This document shows positions 45,867 to 55,076 of a stretch of DNA of 64,000 nt, piece by piece. Under the pieces are notes generated by a model. It ran no database searches, was not told where the DNA came from, and saw only the letters and a list, made by a program, of their open reading frames with translations. Every line of letters begins with the position of its first letter. Positions within the stretch are counted from its first letter, which is position 1. The translations under genes and the position numbers were made by a program. The stretch covers positions 496,001-560,000 of the forward strand of contig NZ_JBBOZQ010000001.1 in assembly GCF_038008685.1 (NCBI RefSeq), in the 5' to 3' direction. Source of the DNA: Lysinibacillus sp. FSL W8-0992 (lineage in GTDB: Bacteria > Bacillota > Bacilli > Bacillales_A > Planococcaceae).

Positions 45867-45884
45867 CCATTTAGGATTAAAAAT

Positions 45885-45927
45885 GACGAAAGACATCAAG
45901 AATGAACTAACTTCTTGATGTCTTTTG
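45885..45927 (-). terminator. Glutathione peroxidase gene terminator, family A hairpin copy 2
   Basis: Leftward AAAGACATCAAGAA / TTCTTGATGTCTTT, then CGTCATTTTTAA. It shares the GACATCAAGAA arm with the hairpins at 19.96 and 56.23 kb. Confidence 0.82.
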
Positions 45928-46011
45928 CCGACACTCTATTGCATACTGCAAATAAACCATATTGATTTTTTCAATGGTGGATAAGAGGAGATATTCCATC
46001 CCCTTCGTGCT

Positions 46012-46485
46012 CTAAGCTAGTACGTTTTTAATATCTTCCTCAATGCTACTTGGTTTATCAGCAGAGCCGTATCGTTTGATAATTTCTCCATTGCGATCTA
46101 CTAAAAACTTTGTAAAGTTCCATTTCACACTACTACCAAGGAAGCCTTTAGAATGCGTCGTTAAATAGTTAAAAACAGGATGTGCCTCTTTGCCATTCAC
46201 CTTCACCATTTCATGCATTGGGAACGTTACACCGTATGTTAAACGACATTGTGATGCAGCTTCTTCCGCAGTTTCTACCTCTTGCTTAAACTGGTTTGAT
46301 GGAAAGCCGAGCACAACTAGTCCTTCATCATGATATTTTTTATAGAGCTCTTCTAACTCCTCAAACTGCGGTGTAAAACCACATTTCGTTGCGGTATTGA
46401 CAATTAACAATGCCTTGCCTTTATAACGCTCTAAGCTATATTCTGTTCCATCCTCTAAAGCTACATTAATATCATAAATATTCAT
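46012..46485 (-). CDS. bsaA: Glutathione peroxidase family (thiol peroxidase)
   Basis: A 157-residue peroxidase of the GPx fold. The peroxidatic residue is Cys35 in NTATKCGFTPQ (Cys, not selenocysteine), with catalytic partners in GFPSNQF and KWNFTKFLVDRNG. The second Cys, in ASQCRLTYGV, lies where thioredoxin-dependent GPx enzymes keep a resolving Cys. Bacillaceae lack glutathione, so thioredoxin or bacillithiol/CoA thiols are the probable reductants. It is 26 bases downstream of the disulfide reductase gene, forming a two-gene redox unit. Confidence 0.93.
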   Translation of the reverse strand: MNIYDINVALEDGTEYSLERYKGKALLIVNTATKCGFTPQFEELEELYKKYHDEGLVVLGFPSNQFKQEVETAEEAASQCRLTYGVTFPMHEMVKVNGKEAHPVFNYLTTHSKGFLGSSVKWNFTKFLVDRNGEIIKRYGSADKPSSIEEDIKNVLA

Positions 46486-46511
46486 TTTTATTCCCCCTGT
46501 TTGTCATTATA

Positions 46512-47846
46512 TTATAGACGTGCATTTACTCTTGCAGCTTGCTGTAATGGATCCCACACGCCATTGAAAGGTGGCGCATAGGCTAAATCTAAATCGAGTA
46601 AATCAGGTAATGTCATCTTATTGTATAAAGCTGTAGCAAAGACATCAATGCGTTTATCCACACCAGCAGGTCCAACAATTTGTGCACCTAAAAGTTGCTG
46701 ATCTCTCTTTCGCACAACAATTTTAATAAACATCCGCTGGGCCCCTGGATAATAACCTGCAATATGACGTGCAGAAATTTTATATGCCTCATACTCAAAT
46801 CCAAGTTCTTTTGCAGTTCGCTCATTAATGCCTGTCGTGGCGATTGTTAAATCAAAAAATTTCAGTATTGAGGTGCCGACAATACCACGAAACGGTGCAA
46901 ATTTCCCAGACATATTAAGCCCTGCTAAGCGCCCTTGCTTATTGGCCGTCGTTCCAAGTGGTACATAATCTAAGCGTTCTTTAACGATATGAAAGTGAGT
47001 TGCACAATCGCCAGCAGCGTATATATTTTCAACGGATGTCTCTAGATGACGATTAACGACGATGGCACCATTTTTAGCTAGTACAATATTTGTCCCATCT
47101 AAAAATTGCGTATTCGGTTTAATACCTGAAGCTACGATAACTAAATCAGTATCTAACGTACCTTTATCTGTTTTGATCCGTTCAACACGTGTAGTGCCTT
47201 CAAACGCTTCGGCATTTGTATTTAATAGTAGCTCAATGCCTTGCTTTTTTGCCTCTTCATGAACATGCTTAACTAGCTCTTCATCTAAAATATTGGCGAC
47301 TTGATTGCCTCGCTGTATAAGTCGTACTTTCTTATTACATGCCCGAATTGTTTCCGCCATTTCAAGTCCGATATAGCCCCCACCGAGAATAGTGACCTGC
47401 TCTATATTTGGTGTTAAATCTGCAAGTAAATCTTCTAATTCAGGTATTGTTTTAACTTTATGAATACCTGCTAAGTCAGCACCTTTTTGCACAGGGATAA
47501 TTGGATCTGCTCCTGTAGCAATAAGAAGTTTATCGTATGCAATCTCGAATGGTTCACCTGAAGCTTGTGTACCCACAACAAGCTGGTTCTCCACATCGAT
47601 ATGCTCGACCTCATGTCCAACTCGCGCATCAATCCCATATTTATCACGGAATGTTTCAACATCTCGCGCAATGAGGCGCTTTGTTGATGAAATCCGCCCA
47701 TCTACTACATAAGGCAATCCACATTGTCCATATGAATATATAAATCCACGCTCTAAAGAGGTAATTTCTGCCCCTGGTACATTCCTATAAATCTCCATAG
47801 CGGCGGACATTCCTGCCGCATCTCCCCCAATGATTACGAATTTCAT
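46512..47846 (-). CDS. cdr: Pyridine nucleotide-disulfide oxidoreductase, CoA-disulfide reductase type
   Basis: A 444-residue flavoprotein. An N-terminal FAD fold GGDAAGMSAA is followed by SYGQCGLPY with the single redox Cys42, as in CoA-disulfide reductase and NADH oxidase; there is no CxxxxC pair. A second dinucleotide fold TILGGGYIGLEMAE near 165 binds NAD(P)H, AAGDCA near 275 contacts FAD, and a dimerisation domain follows from about 325. The reaction is probably NAD(P)H-dependent reduction of CoA disulfide or a related polysulfide. AGGGGGC precedes the start. Promoter-proximal to the peroxidase gene. Confidence 0.88.
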   Translation of the reverse strand: MKFVIIGGDAAGMSAAMEIYRNVPGAEITSLERGFIYSYGQCGLPYVVDGRISSTKRLIARDVETFRDKYGIDARVGHEVEHIDVENQLVVGTQASGEPFEIAYDKLLIATGADPIIPVQKGADLAGIHKVKTIPELEDLLADLTPNIEQVTILGGGYIGLEMAETIRACNKKVRLIQRGNQVANILDEELVKHVHEEAKKQGIELLLNTNAEAFEGTTRVERIKTDKGTLDTDLVIVASGIKPNTQFLDGTNIVLAKNGAIVVNRHLETSVENIYAAGDCATHFHIVKERLDYVPLGTTANKQGRLAGLNMSGKFAPFRGIVGTSILKFFDLTIATTGINERTAKELGFEYEAYKISARHIAGYYPGAQRMFIKIVVRKRDQQLLGAQIVGPAGVDKRIDVFATALYNKMTLPDLLDLDLAYAPPFNGVWDPLQQAARVNARL

Positions 47847-48162
47847 CCTACAAGCCCCCTTTTTCTTATTACCACTTAATCTCAGTATTCATAACTATGT
47901 AGTTGACGTTTTCCGACACTTACATAGCAAATAGTACCTCTCACATAGAATATAAAATTGTCATAACGCTTCTTTGCTTTATAGCCATTGATATGCACTG
48001 TAAATCAAGCGATAAAAACCTATTACTTTGCAACTCAATAAATCAATGTTATCAAAAAGCTAATTACAAATGCACGTTTCCAGTACTACCTTTTTTTAAA
48101 AGGTCATGAGTGCTATGAGAGGAACAAATGAATCAACTTTTTGCACGGGTTATTTCCCATCT
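47847..48162. other. Intergenic region upstream of the disulfide reductase gene
   Basis: AT-rich, no gene, no repeat copy, no convincing operator; it must contain the leftward promoter of the redox pair. Confidence 0.4.
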
Positions 48163-48205
48163 ACAAAAAACAGGTAAAGAAAAACAATTGTTTTCCTTTA
48201 CCTGT
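48163..48205 (-). terminator. Terminator of the small acidic protein gene
   Basis: Leftward ACAGGTAAAGGAAAAC / GTTTTTCTTTACCTGT followed by TTTTTGTAG, 9 bases after the stop. Confidence 0.88.
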
Positions 48206-48213
48206 TTAAGTAC

Positions 48214-48501
48214 TTATGCTTTTGCTATTTCTTCTTTGCAGAACGTTAAAATCTCTTCTAACTCTTCATCTTCAAGCGCAAAGTCTAAATACTCTCCCTT
48301 TGCCTTTTCCATAATGAAGTAATTTAAAATAAAGGGCGCACCTTCTTTTTCGCCAATTAAAACACGGATTTCAATACCCGCTTCATGGTACAGCTCATCC
48401 TCTTCATCAATATCTACATCTAAAATAAACTCATAGCGCTTACCTTCAATAATATTCGTAGGATCTAAAATTTCTTCCATTGAAAATTGTGTAATATCCA
48501 T
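48214..48501 (-). CDS. Small acidic protein, resembling DUF6509 family
   Basis: A 95-residue cytoplasmic protein with very many Glu/Asp. It begins MDITQFSMEEILDPTNIIEG, runs through a beta-type core (KRYEFILDVDIDEEDELYHE, LNYFIMEKAKGEYLDF) and ends in an acidic helix with EEILTFCKEEI. The pattern matches a small Bacillaceae family I know as DUF6509; the function is unknown. AAAGGAGC is well placed before the start. Single gene with its own terminator. Confidence 0.75.
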   Translation of the reverse strand: MDITQFSMEEILDPTNIIEGKRYEFILDVDIDEEDELYHEAGIEIRVLIGEKEGAPFILNYFIMEKAKGEYLDFALEDEELEEILTFCKEEIAKA

Positions 48502-48662
48502 TTATACTAGCTCCTTTATCTTTACCTATTCTTTTCTATAATAAATCAATTTCAGCATGGGTCAACTAGAAAACCTGTATACACCTACAAGCAATTATGC
48601 CACAATAAAGTAAAACTTTTAGCAATGCAAGTTAAATCAAATTACATAAAGGGGGCTTTTTA

Positions 48663-49868
48663 ATGAAAGAGATACTATATTATCAAGACACTATGCTACG
48701 TGAATTTACAGCAACAGTTGTACGTACTGGCATTGAGGATGATGGACGTCAGTACGTTGTGCTTTCTAACACTGCCTTTTATCCTACAGGTGGTGGTCAG
48801 CCACATGATACGGGAACGATAAACAATACTAACGTAATTGATGTTGAAAAAGTTGATGATGAGATACGTCATTATATCGAGAGTGATGCTTCTGCTTTAT
48901 CTGGTGAAGTGCATGGTAAATTGAACTGGGAGCGCAGATTCGACCATATGCAACAGCACGCTGGACAGCACATTTTAACAGCAGCATTTGTTGAACTTTT
49001 TGATGCACAAACAGTAAGCTTTCACCTCGGTAGTGAACAGGTAACTATTGATATTGCTGTCGACACCCTATCAAGCGAACAGCTTGCAGCGGCTGAAGCT
49101 CGAGCAAATGATATTATTTTAGAAAATCGTCCAATTGAAACAAAATGGATTACAGATCAAGAGCTTGGTAACTACAACTTGCGTAAAGAGGTAGCAGTCA
49201 CAGGAGATATTCGTTTAGTCATTATTCCTGATTTTGACTACAATGGCTGTGGTGGTACACACCCGACATCAACAGGGCAAGTCAGCGCTATTAAAATTTT
49301 AAGTACCGAAAAAATGAAGGGCAATGTGCGTGTGTCCTTTGTATGTGGTCAGCGAGTTTTAGCAGAGCTAGCGATGAGGAAAACTGTACTTGCCGATGTT
49401 GCGAGACAATTAAGTGTACCTGAAACCGAAGCAGCTACTGCGCTTGCAAAACTACTAGCAACTCAAAAAACGACAGAAAAGGCACTTGTAGCGGCAAAGG
49501 AGGAATTGCTTGCCTTTGAAGCGAAAACGTTGGCATCTAGTGACAACAATATTATTTCTGCTTCCTTTAATGATCGCTCGATACAAGAGCTTCAAAAATT
49601 GGCTCGTTTTATAGTAGCTGAACGTTCGGATGCAATCGCACTACTCGTTTCAGAAAATGAAGACAAGCTACAGTTTGTTGCGACGCGTGGTGCCCAAGTA
49701 CAAACAAGCATGAAAGACCTTGCTGCAAAAGTTTTGCCATTCATTAATGGTAAAGGTGGCGGCAGTGATCAAATGGTGCAAGGCGGCGGTGAGCGCATAA
49801 TTTCCCGTGAGCAACTGCTCACTGCTATGCAAGAAGCACTGAAGTGCCAGACACCCAAACAATTCTGA
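48663..49868 (+). CDS. alaX: Alanyl-tRNA editing protein, AlaX-L type with DHHA1 domain
   Basis: A 401-residue free-standing editor that hydrolyses Ser-tRNA(Ala)/Gly-tRNA(Ala). An N-terminal small beta-barrel (to about 85, with FYPTGGGQPHDTG) is followed by the editing domain with zinc ligands HMQQHAGQH near 98 and CGGTH near 198, then a coiled segment and a C-terminal DHHA1 domain ending in the GKGGGSDQMVQGGG block. AAAGGGGG precedes the ATG. Oddity: the last eight residues (KCQTPKQF) and the stop codon are encoded by a copy of the dispersed family C repeat, so the natural 3' end was probably replaced. Confidence 0.93.
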   Translation: MKEILYYQDTMLREFTATVVRTGIEDDGRQYVVLSNTAFYPTGGGQPHDTGTINNTNVIDVEKVDDEIRHYIESDASALSGEVHGKLNWERRFDHMQQHAGQHILTAAFVELFDAQTVSFHLGSEQVTIDIAVDTLSSEQLAAAEARANDIILENRPIETKWITDQELGNYNLRKEVAVTGDIRLVIIPDFDYNGCGGTHPTSTGQVSAIKILSTEKMKGNVRVSFVCGQRVLAELAMRKTVLADVARQLSVPETEAATALAKLLATQKTTEKALVAAKEELLAFEAKTLASSDNNIISASFNDRSIQELQKLARFIVAERSDAIALLVSENEDKLQFVATRGAQVQTSMKDLAAKVLPFINGKGGGSDQMVQGGGERIISREQLLTAMQEALKCQTPKQF

Positions 49869-49869
49869 A
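49844..49869. repeat. Family C repeat, copy 3, inside the 3' end of the editing gene
   Basis: GTGCCAGACACCCAAACAAT followed by TCTGAA; its TGA is the gene's stop codon. Confidence 0.75.
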
Positions 49870-49875
49870 TACTTT

Positions 49876-49935
49876 CTTCTGCGGGAAAATACAATACGTG
49901 CCGTTGAGTGGAAAATATCCGCCTCCACAGAAAAC
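49876..49935. repeat. Short or decayed family D element
   Basis: TTCTGCGGGAAAA, ACGTGCC, GTGGAAAATATCCGCCTCCA and AGAAAACAAC follow in the order found in the reverse complement of the 45.7-kb element. It abuts family C copy 3, as in the composite at 45.7 kb. Confidence 0.5.
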
Positions 49936-49946
49936 AACGGCATAAA

Positions 49947-49984
49947 AAAAGTGTTAGATTGATTGCAATCAATCTAACACTTTT
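49947..49984. terminator. Bidirectional terminator, family B hairpin copy 2
   Basis: AAAAGTGTTAGATTGATTG / CAATCAATCTAACACTTTT, followed by CTCTTTTG. It separates the editing gene from the converging mcp3. Confidence 0.9.
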
Positions 49985-50011
49985 CTCTTTTGTTTTGGGC
50001 GCTTACTTATT

Positions 50012-52102
50012 TTAAAATTTAAATTTTTGGATTGCTCCATGTAGGCGATTTGCCATTTCAGACATTTTTACAGTTTGATCGTTCATCGTCTCCACAGTTT
50101 TCATTTGCTCAGATGTTGCATTTTTCACTTCAGATACATAATCACTTGCAGCATGTGCTGTTGCCGCCATTTCTTCCATTGAAGCTGAAACCTCTTCCGT
50201 ATTGGCTGACATTTGCTCTGCCGAAGCATTCATTTCCTCAATTTGACCTGCTATTTCACCAACAGCATGTACGATTTCTTCAAAGCGCTCTCCTACTGCC
50301 TCTATAGCTACTAACCCTCGGGCTACATTCACTTCGCCACTCTCTGCTGCTTTCACGACCTCTAATGTATAGGCTTGTACTCTATCAATTAATACATTAA
50401 TCTGCGCGGCAGACCCCGCTGTTTGCTCCGAAAGTTTTCTTACTTCCTCCGCTACCACCGCAAAGCCTTTACCTGCATCCCCTGCTCGTGCAGCTTCAAT
50501 TGAGGCATTAAGGGCAAGTAAGTTTGTTTGATCTGAAATATCAGTAATCATTTTAGAAATCAGTTCTATTTCTTTTGATTCTTGTTCTAACTTACGGATA
50601 ATGTCGAGCTCTACAGCTGTTCCTCGTTGTATTTCATCCATACGTGTAATAGATTGTTTAACGGCTCCATTACTTTCACTTATTTTCTCGGAAATAAAAT
50701 CAGTATTAGATGCTATCGTCGAAGCGACTTCTGCCATATTTTGAATACCTAATGCCATTTGCTCCATAGCTGATGCACCTTCTTCAGCCATTGCCGTTTG
50801 ACTTTGTGCTCCACGGTCTACCTCACCTATTGCACCTGCAATTTGCTTAGAATGCTTTGTCACATCAAGCACATCACCCATTAATTCACAAGATGCCTCA
50901 TTTACCGTCGTTGCTTCCTTACCAACCTGTGATATCATCTCTCGCATATTGTCTGCCATTCTATTTAATGCACGCGCAAGAGTACCCATTTCATCAATAC
51001 GCTTCAAATATTTATCAGGTATTTCTTGTGTAAAATCTCCTTCAGATAACCCTTCACTAATACGAAGCACATGACGCAGCGGTCTACTTACAGATCGCGA
51101 AATCGCAAACGAAATCAACAATCCCAAAATCGAAACAATAATAGTCATGATAATGAAGTTTGTTTTCAATTGTGCAAGCCCTGAAAGCATTTCATCTTCT
51201 AATGCGACTACCCCCATCTTCCAACCATTATCTAATGTGTGGTACCCCATTAAATTTGTGCCATCTTCCTTTGTATCGAAGGCGAAAAATCCATTTGAAT
51301 TATTAATCATTTCTTGTGCTGCTAATGATTCACCTGTCATTTCACCAGATTTTTCAGCGGCAGCAATTGCGTTGACCTCCTCTTTTACAAGTGCGTGATT
51401 TTTATGCCCAATAACAGTACCTTTAGCGTCCAACATTAAGGCATAACCATTTTTTCCAACTTTAATGTCCTCTACAATGTTGGATAAATAATAACCATCT
51501 ATTCGTGCTAATAATAATGCTTTTTCCCCTGTTACTGTATCAATAGGTGCGACAATTAAAATAACTGGCTCATTTGTTACACGACTTATCGTGATTTCCG
51601 ACATAACTGTCTTGCCCGTGAAACCTTCTTTTACATATTCACGATCACCTAAATCAGCTGTTGTATTATCTAAATAATGAGCTATTCCATCTGACGTAAT
51701 AATACCAAAGCCCAAATAATTTTTACTATCCTTAAAACGTTTCGTTAAATATGTCTTTTGCTCCTCAAAGTCCATATTACGGATAGCTGCTTGCTCCGCA
51801 ATGGCTTCTACCTCTACTAATGCTAGTTGGAAGTGTTCTTCTATGTATTTTGATACATCTTCTGCCCTAGATATTAAATTTTCTCGGACCTGTTCCTCAA
51901 CTGCTTTTGTACTATTCCACCATGTAGAAAATCCAAGCGTACCACATGTCACAAATACTAAAGCGATAATTGCTACAACTAATTTACCACCAATACCTTT
52001 AATCCACATATTTAATTTGCTCATTTCTCCAATATTTTGTTTAAAATTTTGTAACTTTTTGCCCTTCTCCTTCAGAGTAAGGTCACGAAAACTAGAAGTC
52101 AA
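50012..52102 (-). CDS. Methyl-accepting chemotaxis protein with dCache-type sensor
   Basis: Chemoreceptor of up to 696 residues. After a charged N-terminus, TM1 is about 39-60; the extracellular part to about 310 shows Cache features ([56 protein letters not shown]); TM2 is about 315-338; HAMP follows; the signalling tip [19 protein letters not shown] is near 508-526. The C-terminus has no NWETF-like CheR tether. The start is unclear: the frame begins at a TTG (52102) with weak GGAAAAG, whereas the first ATG (52024) has a GGAG only two bases before it. Ligand unknown. Confidence 0.9.
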   Translation of the reverse strand: MTSSFRDLTLKEKGKKLQNFKQNIGEMSKLNMWIKGIGGKLVVAIIALVFVTCGTLGFSTWWNSTKAVEEQVRENLISRAEDVSKYIEEHFQLALVEVEAIAEQAAIRNMDFEEQKTYLTKRFKDSKNYLGFGIITSDGIAHYLDNTTADLGDREYVKEGFTGKTVMSEITISRVTNEPVILIVAPIDTVTGEKALLLARIDGYYLSNIVEDIKVGKNGYALMLDAKGTVIGHKNHALVKEEVNAIAAAEKSGEMTGESLAAQEMINNSNGFFAFDTKEDGTNLMGYHTLDNGWKMGVVALEDEMLSGLAQLKTNFIIMTIIVSILGLLISFAISRSVSRPLRHVLRISEGLSEGDFTQEIPDKYLKRIDEMGTLARALNRMADNMREMISQVGKEATTVNEASCELMGDVLDVTKHSKQIAGAIGEVDRGAQSQTAMAEEGASAMEQMALGIQNMAEVASTIASNTDFISEKISESNGAVKQSITRMDEIQRGTAVELDIIRKLEQESKEIELISKMITDISDQTNLLALNASIEAARAGDAGKGFAVVAEEVRKLSEQTAGSAAQINVLIDRVQAYTLEVVKAAESGEVNVARGLVAIEAVGERFEEIVHAVGEIAGQIEEMNASAEQMSANTEEVSASMEEMAATAHAASDYVSEVKNATSEQMKTVETMNDQTVKMSEMANRLHGAIQKFKF

Positions 52103-52334
52103 TAAAACTTTTCCATTAACAATAAAAATTGTTTAAATTTGTATTTTTCATCATAAGCATAGTGCTTATAGTCTAATACATTTTATCCACACTCTTTCTA
52201 AATTGTTATTTAATAGTCTATTCCCTTGGGTAAAATTTAAACTTTTTCCATGGCAAATTGATTATAATTTGGTTTTTTTGCTGATTATAAAAGATAGAAC
52301 ACAATCTATTTACTTCTTGGAGGGGAGGATTTTT

Positions 52335-53075
52335 ATGAGTACAGATAATAATGTCTCACGTCGTGATTTTTTAAAAACAACAGGTATTGCAGCTGGTACA
52401 TTAGTCGGTGGTGGATTAATAGGTGGTCTTGTTGGCTATAACATTAACGGTAAAGGTACTTCTACATTAGAGCATGGCAACGGAACTACAAATGAAGCTG
52501 CTGCACCTAAAGCTAAAATGTTTTTCATGAACGACCGCGATTTTACTATTTTATCGAATGCTACTGAACGCATTTTCCCTAAAGATGATTTAGGTCCAGG
52601 TGCGATTGATTTAGATGTTCCTTACTTTATTGATCATCAGTTAGCTGGACAATATGGAAGTAACTCTAAGGAATATATGCATGGTCCTTTTGGGGAGGGT
52701 GCCCCAACACAAGGTTATCAAAGTCGTTTAACTCGTGCAGAAATTTTCAAACAAGGCGTTACTTTAATGGAGACAGAAGCTCAAAGTCGCTTTAAAAAGC
52801 CTTTTAACGAATTAGAGGGCAAGCAAATGGATGAAATATTAACAGCCTTTCAAAAGGGTGAAGTCCAAATGTATGGCGTAACATCAGCTTTCTTCTTCAC
52901 CTTATTACGTGCTGCTACTTTAGAGGGGGCATATTCAGATCCTTTATATGGCGGAAACCGTAACATGGAAGGATGGCGCATGAAGAACTTCCCTGGTCAT
53001 CAGATGGCGTATATCACAATGATTGAAGATCCTAAGTTCCAAAAAATTGAACCAAATCAATTAGGCAACCATTAA
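52335..53075 (+). CDS. Tat-exported gluconate 2-dehydrogenase subunit 3-like protein
   Basis: A 246-residue small subunit of a membrane-associated flavin dehydrogenase. Residues 1-35 are a twin-arginine signal: SRRDFLKTTG followed by a Gly/Ala-rich hydrophobic stretch. The mature part carries the subunit-3 family pattern (FTILSNATERIFPKDDLGPGA... and YGVTSAFFFTLLRAATLEGAYSDPLYGG, in pieces). Such subunits chaperone and co-export the FAD subunit through Tat, because the latter has no signal of its own. Start chosen at the ATG after GGGGAGG; the longer frame from 52203 lacks a site. First gene of a four-gene unit. Confidence 0.9.
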   Translation: MSTDNNVSRRDFLKTTGIAAGTLVGGGLIGGLVGYNINGKGTSTLEHGNGTTNEAAAPKAKMFFMNDRDFTILSNATERIFPKDDLGPGAIDLDVPYFIDHQLAGQYGSNSKEYMHGPFGEGAPTQGYQSRLTRAEIFKQGVTLMETEAQSRFKKPFNELEGKQMDEILTAFQKGEVQMYGVTSAFFFTLLRAATLEGAYSDPLYGGNRNMEGWRMKNFPGHQMAYITMIEDPKFQKIEPNQLGNH

Positions 53076-53094
53076 TTTAAGGGGGGTTTTATAA

Positions 53095-54807
53095 ATGGCA
53101 ACAACATTACCAAGTGTAGACGTTGTAACAGTAGGTGTAGGGTGGACAGGTGGCATTGTCGCTGCTGAGTGCTCGAAAGCTGGATTAAAGGTAGTTGGTT
53201 TAGAACGAGGTCAGAAGCGTGGCACAGAGGATTTTTTAAATATTCATGACGAATATCGCTATGCAATTCGCTATGATTTAATGCAAAATCTGTCAAAGGA
53301 AACAGTTTCTTTCCGTAATAATCGTAAGATGCAGGCTTTACCTATGCGTCAACTTGGGTCCTTTTTATTAGGTGAGGGGCTTGGGGGATCTGGAACGCAC
53401 TGGAATGGCATGACCTACCGATTTTTACCATACGACTTTCAAATTAAAACGCTGACAGATGAACGTTATGGTGCTAACAAATTAGGTCCAGATTATTTAA
53501 TACAGGATTGGGCATTAAATTACGATCAATTAGAGCCTTATTTTGATAAATTTGAAAAAACAACTGGAATTTCAGGCGATGATAAAAATCCATTTGCAGG
53601 GAAACGTTCAAGTGCTTATCCAACGCCTGCTATGAAAATGACGCCTATGCTACAACAATTTGAGAAAGCAACAAAAAATCTAAAATTATCACCTTATATG
53701 GTCCCTTCTGCTAACATATCAGAAGTCTATAAAAATCCAGACGGTGAAACAATTAATGCTTGTCAATATTGTGGCTTCTGTGAGCGTTTCGGTTGTGAAT
53801 ATGGCGCAAAATCTTCCGCGGAAATTACAGTAATACCTACTGCTTTAAAAACTGGAAATTTTGATCTACGTTACAATTCAAACGTTGTAGAAATTTTAAA
53901 ACAAGGCAACAAAGCGACTGGCGTAAGATATATCGACACGATATCTGGGGAGGAATTTATTCAACCTGCGAATATTGTCGTATTAACAAGCTATGTCTTT
54001 AACAATGCCAAACTACTAATGGTTTCTAACATTGGTCAACTGTATGATCCAACAACAGGCAAGGGAACGTTAGGTCGAAATTATTGCTATCAAATTTTAC
54101 CTGGTGCTACAGGATTTTTTGATGACCAATACAACACATTTATGGGTGCAGGTTCTCTCGGTATGAGTATTGATGATTACAATGGGGATAACTTTGACCA
54201 TAGTGAGTTAGATTTTATCCATGGTGGTAATATCGCACTCACTCAAACAGGTGCACGCCCTATTGGATCGAATCCAACACCTCCGGATACGCCTACATGG
54301 GGACCGGAATTTAAAAAGCAGTCTATTCATTACTATACACGTTCATTCGGTATTGGTGCACAGGGGGCATCTATGCCGCATAAAGAAAATTTCCTGTCAC
54401 TTGATTCCAATTATAAAGATGCGTACGGTTTACCCCTCTTACAATTAACCTACAACTTTACGGATCAGGATCGAGCGCTCCATAAATTTGTTTCTGCTCG
54501 TGCTGCTGACATTATGAAAGAAATGGGCGCAAAAACTATTGTACCAAATGCGGAAATTACAGATTACAACATTGTACCTTATCAAACGACACACAATACT
54601 GGTGGTACAGTAATGAGCACAACACCTGATAAGGGCGTTGTGAACAACTATCTACAACATTGGGACGTAGAAAATCTTTTTGCTTTAAGTTCTGGAAGCT
54701 TTGCTCACAATAGTGGCTATAATCCAACAGGTACCCTTGGCGCATTAGCTTATCGCTGTGCAGAAGGTATTTTGAAATATAGCAAATCAGGTGGTTCTTT
54801 AGTGTAA
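53095..54807 (+). CDS. GMC oxidoreductase, gluconate 2-dehydrogenase large-subunit type
   Basis: A 570-residue FAD-dependent dehydrogenase of the GMC family. The N-terminal dinucleotide fold is VGVGWTGGIVAAE, with further FAD contacts in GEGLGGSGTHWNGM near 97. The C-terminal catalytic block has the His/Asn-containing HNSGYNPTGTLGALAYR near 540. A Cys cluster, Cys223-x2-Cys226-x2-Cys229-x4-Cys234, resembles the iron-sulfur-binding region reported for FAD glucose/fructose dehydrogenase catalytic subunits. No signal peptide, so export with the preceding Tat subunit is inferred. The sugar or alcohol substrate is unknown, and the cytochrome c subunit of the classical trimer is absent here. Confidence 0.9.
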   Translation: MATTLPSVDVVTVGVGWTGGIVAAECSKAGLKVVGLERGQKRGTEDFLNIHDEYRYAIRYDLMQNLSKETVSFRNNRKMQALPMRQLGSFLLGEGLGGSGTHWNGMTYRFLPYDFQIKTLTDERYGANKLGPDYLIQDWALNYDQLEPYFDKFEKTTGISGDDKNPFAGKRSSAYPTPAMKMTPMLQQFEKATKNLKLSPYMVPSANISEVYKNPDGETINACQYCGFCERFGCEYGAKSSAEITVIPTALKTGNFDLRYNSNVVEILKQGNKATGVRYIDTISGEEFIQPANIVVLTSYVFNNAKLLMVSNIGQLYDPTTGKGTLGRNYCYQILPGATGFFDDQYNTFMGAGSLGMSIDDYNGDNFDHSELDFIHGGNIALTQTGARPIGSNPTPPDTPTWGPEFKKQSIHYYTRSFGIGAQGASMPHKENFLSLDSNYKDAYGLPLLQLTYNFTDQDRALHKFVSARAADIMKEMGAKTIVPNAEITDYNIVPYQTTHNTGGTVMSTTPDKGVVNNYLQHWDVENLFALSSGSFAHNSGYNPTGTLGALAYRCAEGILKYSKSGGSLV

Positions 54808-54862
54808 GGTTTGTCATTTAAAATGCAACAAAAAAAATTATATTTAATAGGAGGATGACGCC

Positions 54863-55066
54863 ATGGGCGGTCTTGGAGCAATCGGAGTTCCTGGTTTAAT
54901 TATTATTTTAGTTATTGTACTAATCGTTTTTGGTCCAAAAAAATTACCAGAAATCGGTGGTGCAGTTGGAAAGACGTTCGCAGAGTTTAAAAAGTCAACA
55001 AAAGGGTTAATGGATGACGACGAAGAACCTGCGAAAAAAATAGAAAAAAAATCTGACGTTTCGTAG
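54863..55066 (+). CDS. tatA: Twin-arginine translocase subunit TatA
   Basis: A 67-residue TatA/E-type protein. One N-terminal membrane helix (about 8-22, [15 protein letters not shown]) is followed by the [11 protein letters not shown] hinge, an amphipathic helix with [14 protein letters not shown] and an acidic/Lys-rich tail. It forms the pore-forming oligomer of the Tat pathway for folded proteins. AGGAGG lies 9 bases before the ATG. It sits between the putative Tat substrate pair and tatC, suggesting a dedicated system. Confidence 0.96.
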   Translation: MGGLGAIGVPGLIIILVIVLIVFGPKKLPEIGGAVGKTFAEFKKSTKGLMDDDEEPAKKIEKKSDVS

Positions 55067-55076
55067 GAGGTTTCCT

